Source of the DNA: Halorubrum sp. CSM-61
Lineage (GTDB): Archaea; Halobacteriota; Halobacteria; Halobacteriales; Haloferacaceae
Assembly: GCF_003781945.1 (NCBI RefSeq)
Contig: NZ_RJJW01000004.1
Span: forward strand, 1 to 64,000
Direction: 5' to 3'
DNA length: 64,000 nucleotides
Shown: in pieces, positions 60,155 through 64,000 of the stretch
Numbering within the stretch: position 1 is the stretch's first letter
How the letters are laid out: every line of letters starts with the position of its first letter
The notes under the pieces: model-generated
Seen by the model: only the letters and a program-made list of their open reading frames with translations
The model's database searches: none
Told to the model about the DNA's origin: nothing
Made by a program: the position numbers and the translations under genes

Positions 60155-62425
60155 ATGTCACAGCCCACCGAGCGGAATCGCCTCGAGGGGGAGGCGAGTC
60201 CGTACCTCCAACAGCACGCGGACAACCCCGTCAACTGGCAGCCGTGGGGCGAGGAGGCCTTCGAGCGCGCCCGCGAGCACGACGTGCCGGTGTTCGTCTC
60301 GATCGGCTACTCCTCGTGTCACTGGTGTCACGTGATGGCGGAGGAGAGCTTCGAGGACGAGTCGGTCGCCGCCGTGCTCAACGAGGAGTTCGTCCCCGTG
60401 AAGGTCGACCGCGAGGAGCGCCCCGACGTCGACAGCACCTTCATGACCGTCTCGCAGCTCGTCACCGGCGGGGGCGGATGGCCCCTCTCCGCGTGGTGTA
60501 CGCCGGAGGGAGAGCCGTTCTACGTGGGGACCTACTTCCCGCCGGAGCCGCGCCGGAACCAGCCAGGCTTTCGCGATCTCTGCGAGCGCATCGCCGACTC
60601 GTGGGGGGACCCGGAGCAGCGCGAGGAGATGAAGCGGCGCGCCGACCAGTGGACGACGAGCGCGCGCGACGAGCTGGAGTCGGTGCCGGAGTCGGGTCCG
60701 GCAGCTGGGGCGGACGACGCGGGCGGGGCGGGGGACGCGGCCGACGCGGCCGACGCGGGGGCGCCCGGCCCCGACCTCCTCGACGAGGCCGCGGCCGCGG
60801 CGGTCCGCGGCTACGACGACGAGTACGGCGGGTTCGGGGGCGGCGGCGCGAAGTTCCCGATGCCCGGCCGGATCGACGTGCTCATGCGGGCGTACGCGCA
60901 GACCGGCCGCGACGCCGCGCTCACGGCCGCGACGGGCACCCTCGACGGGATGGCCCGCGGCGGGATGTACGACCAGATCGGCGGCGGGTTCCACCGGTAC
61001 GCGGTCGACCGACAGTGGACGGTCCCGCACTTCGAGAAGATGCTGTACGACAACGCGGAGCTCCCGATGGCGTACCTCGACGCCCACCGTCTGACGGGGG
61101 ACGCCTCGTACGCCCGCGTCGCGAGCGAGACGCTCGGCTTTATCGACCGCGAGCTCCGTCACGACGACGGCGGCTTCTTCAGCACGCTCGACGCCCGGAG
61201 CAGACCCCCCGAGAGCCGGCGCGGTGACGCGGGGGCCAACGGGAGCGGCCACGCCGACGTCGAGGGCGCCTTCTACGTCTGGACGCCGAGCGAGGTCGAC
61301 GCCGTCCTCGACGAGCCCGCGGCGTCGCTCGCGAAGGACCGGTACGGGATCGAGTCGGGCGGGAACTTCGAGCGCGGCACCACGGTTCCGACGATCGCGG
61401 CGTCGGTCGCGGAGCTCGCCGACGAGCACGACATGTCGGCGGAGACGGTCCGAGAGAGCCTGACGGAGGCCCGCGTCGCACTGTTCGAGGCGCGCGAGTC
61501 GCGGCCGCGGCCCGCGCGCGACGAGAAGGTGCTCGCGTCGTGGAACGGCCGGGCGATCTCCGCGTTCGCCGCCGCCGGGCAAGTCCTGGGTGAACCGTAC
61601 GCCGACATCGCGAGCGACGCGCTCGCGTTCTGCCGCGAGCGCCTGTACGACGAGGAGACCGGCGGTCTCGCGCGTCGCTGGCTCGACGGCGACGTGCGCG
61701 GGCCGGGCTACCTCGACGACCACGCGTTCCTCGCGCGGGGCGCGCTCGACGTCTACTCCGCCACCGGCGACCCGGACGCGCTCGGGTTCGCGCTCGATCT
61801 GGCGGCGACGATCGTCTCGGACTTCTACGACGACGAGGACGGCACGATCTACTTCACGCGGGACCCGGACGGAGCCGCCGGCGAAGACGGCGGCGGCGGA
61901 TCCCCGACCGGCGACGACACCCTCTTCGCCCGCCCGCAGGAGTTCACCGATCGATCCACGCCGTCGAGTCTGGGCGTGGCGGCGGAGACGCTCGCGCTCC
62001 TCGACGGCTTCCGGACCGACCGCGAGTTCGCGGAAATCGCAGAGCGGGTCGTGACGACCCACGCGGACCGGATCCGCGCGAGCCCGCTGGAGCACGTCTC
62101 GCTGGTGCGCGCGGCCGACCGCGTCGCGTCCGGCGGGATCGAGGTTACCGTCGCCGCCGACGCGATGCCGGACGCGTGGCGCGAGACGCTCGGGACGCGC
62201 TACCTGCCGGGCGCGCTGGTCGCCCCGCGCCCGCCGACCGAAGACGACCTCGAGGCGTGGATCGACCGGCTCGGCATGGACGAGGCGCCGCCGATCTGGG
62301 TCGACCGCGACGCGATCGACGGCGAGCCGACCGCCTACGTCTGCGAGGGGCTCACGTGCTCGCCCCCGGAGACGGACCTCGACGCGGCGCTGGAGTGGCT
62401 GGCCGCGCGGGAGCGGTCGGAGTAG
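60155..62425 (+). CDS. DUF255/YyaL thioredoxin-fold protein
   Basis: A 756-residue protein of the YyaL/SSP411 family. The N-terminal thioredoxin-like domain (about 10-170) has the CHWCHVM motif (Cys55, Cys58) and [13 protein letters not shown]. An (alpha/alpha)6-barrel-like region follows ([46 protein letters not shown]). Three acidic/Gly-rich inserts (near 180, 345 and 580) are haloarchaeal additions. The role is unknown; the thioredoxin motif suggests redox activity. TTTTT at 60126-60130 may serve as the promoter element 25-29 nt before the start. Confidence 0.88.
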   Translation: MSQPTERNRLEGEASPYLQQHADNPVNWQPWGEEAFERAREHDVPVFVSIGYSSCHWCHVMAEESFEDESVAAVLNEEFVPVKVDREERPDVDSTFMTVSQLVTGGGGWPLSAWCTPEGEPFYVGTYFPPEPRRNQPGFRDLCERIADSWGDPEQREEMKRRADQWTTSARDELESVPESGPAAGADDAGGAGDAADAADAGAPGPDLLDEAAAAAVRGYDDEYGGFGGGGAKFPMPGRIDVLMRAYAQTGRDAALTAATGTLDGMARGGMYDQIGGGFHRYAVDRQWTVPHFEKMLYDNAELPMAYLDAHRLTGDASYARVASETLGFIDRELRHDDGGFFSTLDARSRPPESRRGDAGANGSGHADVEGAFYVWTPSEVDAVLDEPAASLAKDRYGIESGGNFERGTTVPTIAASVAELADEHDMSAETVRESLTEARVALFEARESRPRPARDEKVLASWNGRAISAFAAAGQVLGEPYADIASDALAFCRERLYDEETGGLARRWLDGDVRGPGYLDDHAFLARGALDVYSATGDPDALGFALDLAATIVSDFYDDEDGTIYFTRDPDGAAGEDGGGGSPTGDDTLFARPQEFTDRSTPSSLGVAAETLALLDGFRTDREFAEIAERVVTTHADRIRASPLEHVSLVRAADRVASGGIEVTVAADAMPDAWRETLGTRYLPGALVAPRPPTEDDLEAWIDRLGMDEAPPIWVDRDAIDGEPTAYVCEGLTCSPPETDLDAALEWLAARERSE

Positions 62426-62501
62426 GACTTCGGACCCTTCCTCGACTCCCGGTCCGAAGGGAGACGGCACGCTTTACCGACCCGAATTCGGAGGGACGAC
62501 C

Positions 62502-63827
62502 ATGGAGCGGCACGACCTCCTCTATCGCCTGTACGACGAGTTCGACGCGGAGACGCTCCGGGAACACCAGTCGTTCGTGGACCTCTTCCCGCCGGTCGAC
62601 TCGCGGGTGGCGTTGGAGCACTGGGAGGACGCCGGCGAGGAGCTCGACCGGCTGAAACGCGAGATCCGGGAGTCCCTGCCCGCGGGGGCCACCTACGCCG
62701 AGATCGCGGCCTACGCCGACCGCGAGACCGCGTTCACCGCGCTCGATCTCCACGCGCGTTACGGCCGCGCCGTCAACGCCTTAGTGTTGGACGTCGACGA
62801 GACGCTCCGGTCCGCGGGGGGCACGGACAACGAGATCCCCCGCGAGACGCTCCACATGCTGACGGAGCTGCACGACGCCGGCGTGCCGATCGTCATCTGT
62901 ACCGGCCAGACGCTGGAGAACGTGAAGGGCTTTATGATCCAGGGGCTCGGAAACGAGCTGGTCCACTCCGGGCGCTTCTCGATCGTCTACGAGTCCGGCA
63001 ACGGCGTGTTCACGCCGGGCCACGGCTCGCGCACGAAGCGCCTGCTGTACGAGGACCTCGACGGCCCGGTCCGGGAGGTCTTCGACGCGGTGCGGTCGCG
63101 CGCGCTGCCCGACGCGCCCGAGAACGTCCGCCGCGGCTGTCACCTCCAGGGCAACGAGTTCAACGTCACCCTGAAGCCGAACTTCGAGACCGGCGGCGCG
63201 GACGCCGAGGCCGTGATCGACGACGGGCTCGTCCACCTGATCGACCTGCTCGGCGAGGTCGTCGTCGAGCGGGTCGCTGACGATCTCGACGCGGACGATA
63301 TGGACGCGAGCGATCTCGACGCCGCCGAACTCGGCGCGACCGACCTCGATCCGGCCGACCGCGGCGCCGCGTGGGCGCGCGCTCACTACGCGGCCTCGGA
63401 CCCCGAGATCCGGGAGGTGATCGAGGCGGCGGAGGTCGACGGTGACGGCCGCCCTTCGGTCGCCGCCGAGGACGTACCCGAGCCGGTCGCGTCGCTGTTC
63501 GACCGGATAGCCGTCGGCTACTACCGCGCCGACGCCGCGGAGATCACCTCGCTGGAGCTCGACAAGGTCGCGGGCGTCGAGGCGGCGCTCGAGGTGCTCG
63601 ACGTGCGGGACCCGTTCCCGCTCGTGATGGGCGACAGCAAGTCCGACCTCCGCGTGATGGAGTGGGCCGCCGAGCGCGACGCGGGGATCGCGGCGGCCCC
63701 GGAGCACGCCTCCGCGGACGTGCTCTCGCACGTGCTCGACCGCGACGAGCTGGTGTTCGTGCGCGGCCAGTCCGCGACGATGCTCCGGACCGTCTACGTC
63801 CTCAACCTGCTCGATCGCCTCGAGTAA
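62502..63827 (+). CDS. HAD-superfamily hydrolase with pentapeptide-like insert
   Basis: A 441-residue protein. Residues 1-90 are a helical N-terminal domain. The HAD core starts with LVLDVDETL (nucleophile Asp97, Asp99), with ICTGQTLENVKGF as motif II and the C-terminal MGDSKSDLRVMEW as the Cof-type metal motif. An insert near 265-295 has a five-residue periodicity (DDLDA-DDMDA-SDLDA-AELGA-TDLDP), resembling a pentapeptide-repeat segment. Substrate unknown; Cof-type members are sugar-phosphate or nucleotide phosphatases. Confidence 0.82.
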   Translation: MERHDLLYRLYDEFDAETLREHQSFVDLFPPVDSRVALEHWEDAGEELDRLKREIRESLPAGATYAEIAAYADRETAFTALDLHARYGRAVNALVLDVDETLRSAGGTDNEIPRETLHMLTELHDAGVPIVICTGQTLENVKGFMIQGLGNELVHSGRFSIVYESGNGVFTPGHGSRTKRLLYEDLDGPVREVFDAVRSRALPDAPENVRRGCHLQGNEFNVTLKPNFETGGADAEAVIDDGLVHLIDLLGEVVVERVADDLDADDMDASDLDAAELGATDLDPADRGAAWARAHYAASDPEIREVIEAAEVDGDGRPSVAAEDVPEPVASLFDRIAVGYYRADAAEITSLELDKVAGVEAALEVLDVRDPFPLVMGDSKSDLRVMEWAAERDAGIAAAPEHASADVLSHVLDRDELVFVRGQSATMLRTVYVLNLLDRLE

Positions 63828-63837
63828 GCCGCGGCGT

Positions 63838-63845
63838 AATTATAT
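63838..63845 (+). promoter_or_regulatory. TATA box of the terminal flavoprotein gene
   Basis: AATTATAT about 24-31 nt before the ATG at 63869, consistent with a leaderless start. Confidence 0.6.
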
Positions 63846-63868
63846 GTCCCCGTCACCACGCTCCGTCC

Positions 63869-64000
63869 ATGCACGATTTCGTCGTCGTGGGCGCGGGGCC
63901 GCCGGGGTCGCGGTTCGCCCGGCGCGCCGCCGAGCTCGGCCACGACGTGGTCGCCTTCGAGAAGGGTACGGTCGGGGAGCCGCTGGCCTGCTCCGGGCAC
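63869..64000 (+). CDS. Geranylgeranyl reductase-type flavoprotein, 5' part
   Basis: The first 44 codons only; the gene continues beyond the window. The N-terminal FAD-binding VVGAGPPGSRFARRAAELGHDVVAFEK (GxGxxG plus ribose-binding Glu) is followed by VGEPLACSGH, which is characteristic of the geranylgeranyl reductase family. These enzymes saturate the isoprenoid chains of archaeal lipids. Rest of the protein cannot be assessed. Confidence 0.8.
   Translation, partial: MHDFVVVGAGPPGSRFARRAAELGHDVVAFEKGTVGEPLACSGH

Overview
The window is chromosomal DNA from an extremely halophilic archaeon (class Halobacteria). It resembles Halorubrum or a close relative, but the genus is an inference. The evidence is very high GC with third-position GC bias, strongly acidic predicted proteins, Tat-dependent lipoproteins (RR motif plus LAGC-type lipobox), a PGF-CTERM-like surface protein, ISH3- and ISH8-type insertion sequences, F420-dependent and archaeal-type enzymes, and many genes whose start codon lies about 27 nt downstream of a TATA box (leaderless transcripts).

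Layout. 1-1836: the tail of an ISH8-type (IS4 family) transposase, abutting the AT-rich remnant of a disrupted gene and then non-coding DNA. 1837-12227: single genes (AI-2E transporter, lamin-tail protein, GT2 glycosyltransferase, DUF892 ferritin-like protein, SRPBCC/alcohol dehydrogenase pair, F420 LLM oxidoreductase, DUF1328, gamma-glutamyltransferase). 12436-18695: a branched-chain-amino-acid-type ABC importer (livHMGF, minus strand) facing a Tat lipoprotein substrate-binding protein whose two halves appear circularly permuted. 18816-24135: lipA, MATE exporter, zinc-ribbon protein, isochorismatase/YqcI pair, DUF655. 24925-31054: ksgA, two MscS channels, hemK2, then the two-gene methionine synthase operon. 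31055-36300: an islet of visibly lower GC with an M48 protease, an alpha/beta-hydrolase-PKD surface protein truncated by a complete ISH3-type IS, and repeat fragments. 36357-43365: a sulfur-handling cluster (YeeE/YedE permease, two exported lipoproteins with Cys-bearing C-termini, a cytoplasmic beta-propeller, a flavoprotein disulfide reductase, a DsrE protein). 43405-64000: housekeeping genes (cmk, lhr, pyrBI, menD, grpE, surE, purD) with conserved haloarchaeal proteins, ending in a partial geranylgeranyl-reductase-type flavoprotein.

The most unusual non-coding feature is a dispersed element present four times (about 6115-6680, 13970-14442, 24240-24831, 56975-57490), in both orientations, with fragments near 36150-36300 and 47113-47150. 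Each copy has imperfect terminal inverted repeats, TATA-like boxes inside both ends, a variable interior of unrelated short hairpins, and a long central stem whose arms differ between copies but stay complementary. It encodes no credible protein. It looks like a MITE-like mobile element and/or a structured RNA.

The other two leading observations are the circularly permuted substrate-binding protein and the sulfur cluster, where the exported rhodanese-like protein has no cysteine at either normal active-site position. No tRNA, rRNA or CRISPR array was seen.
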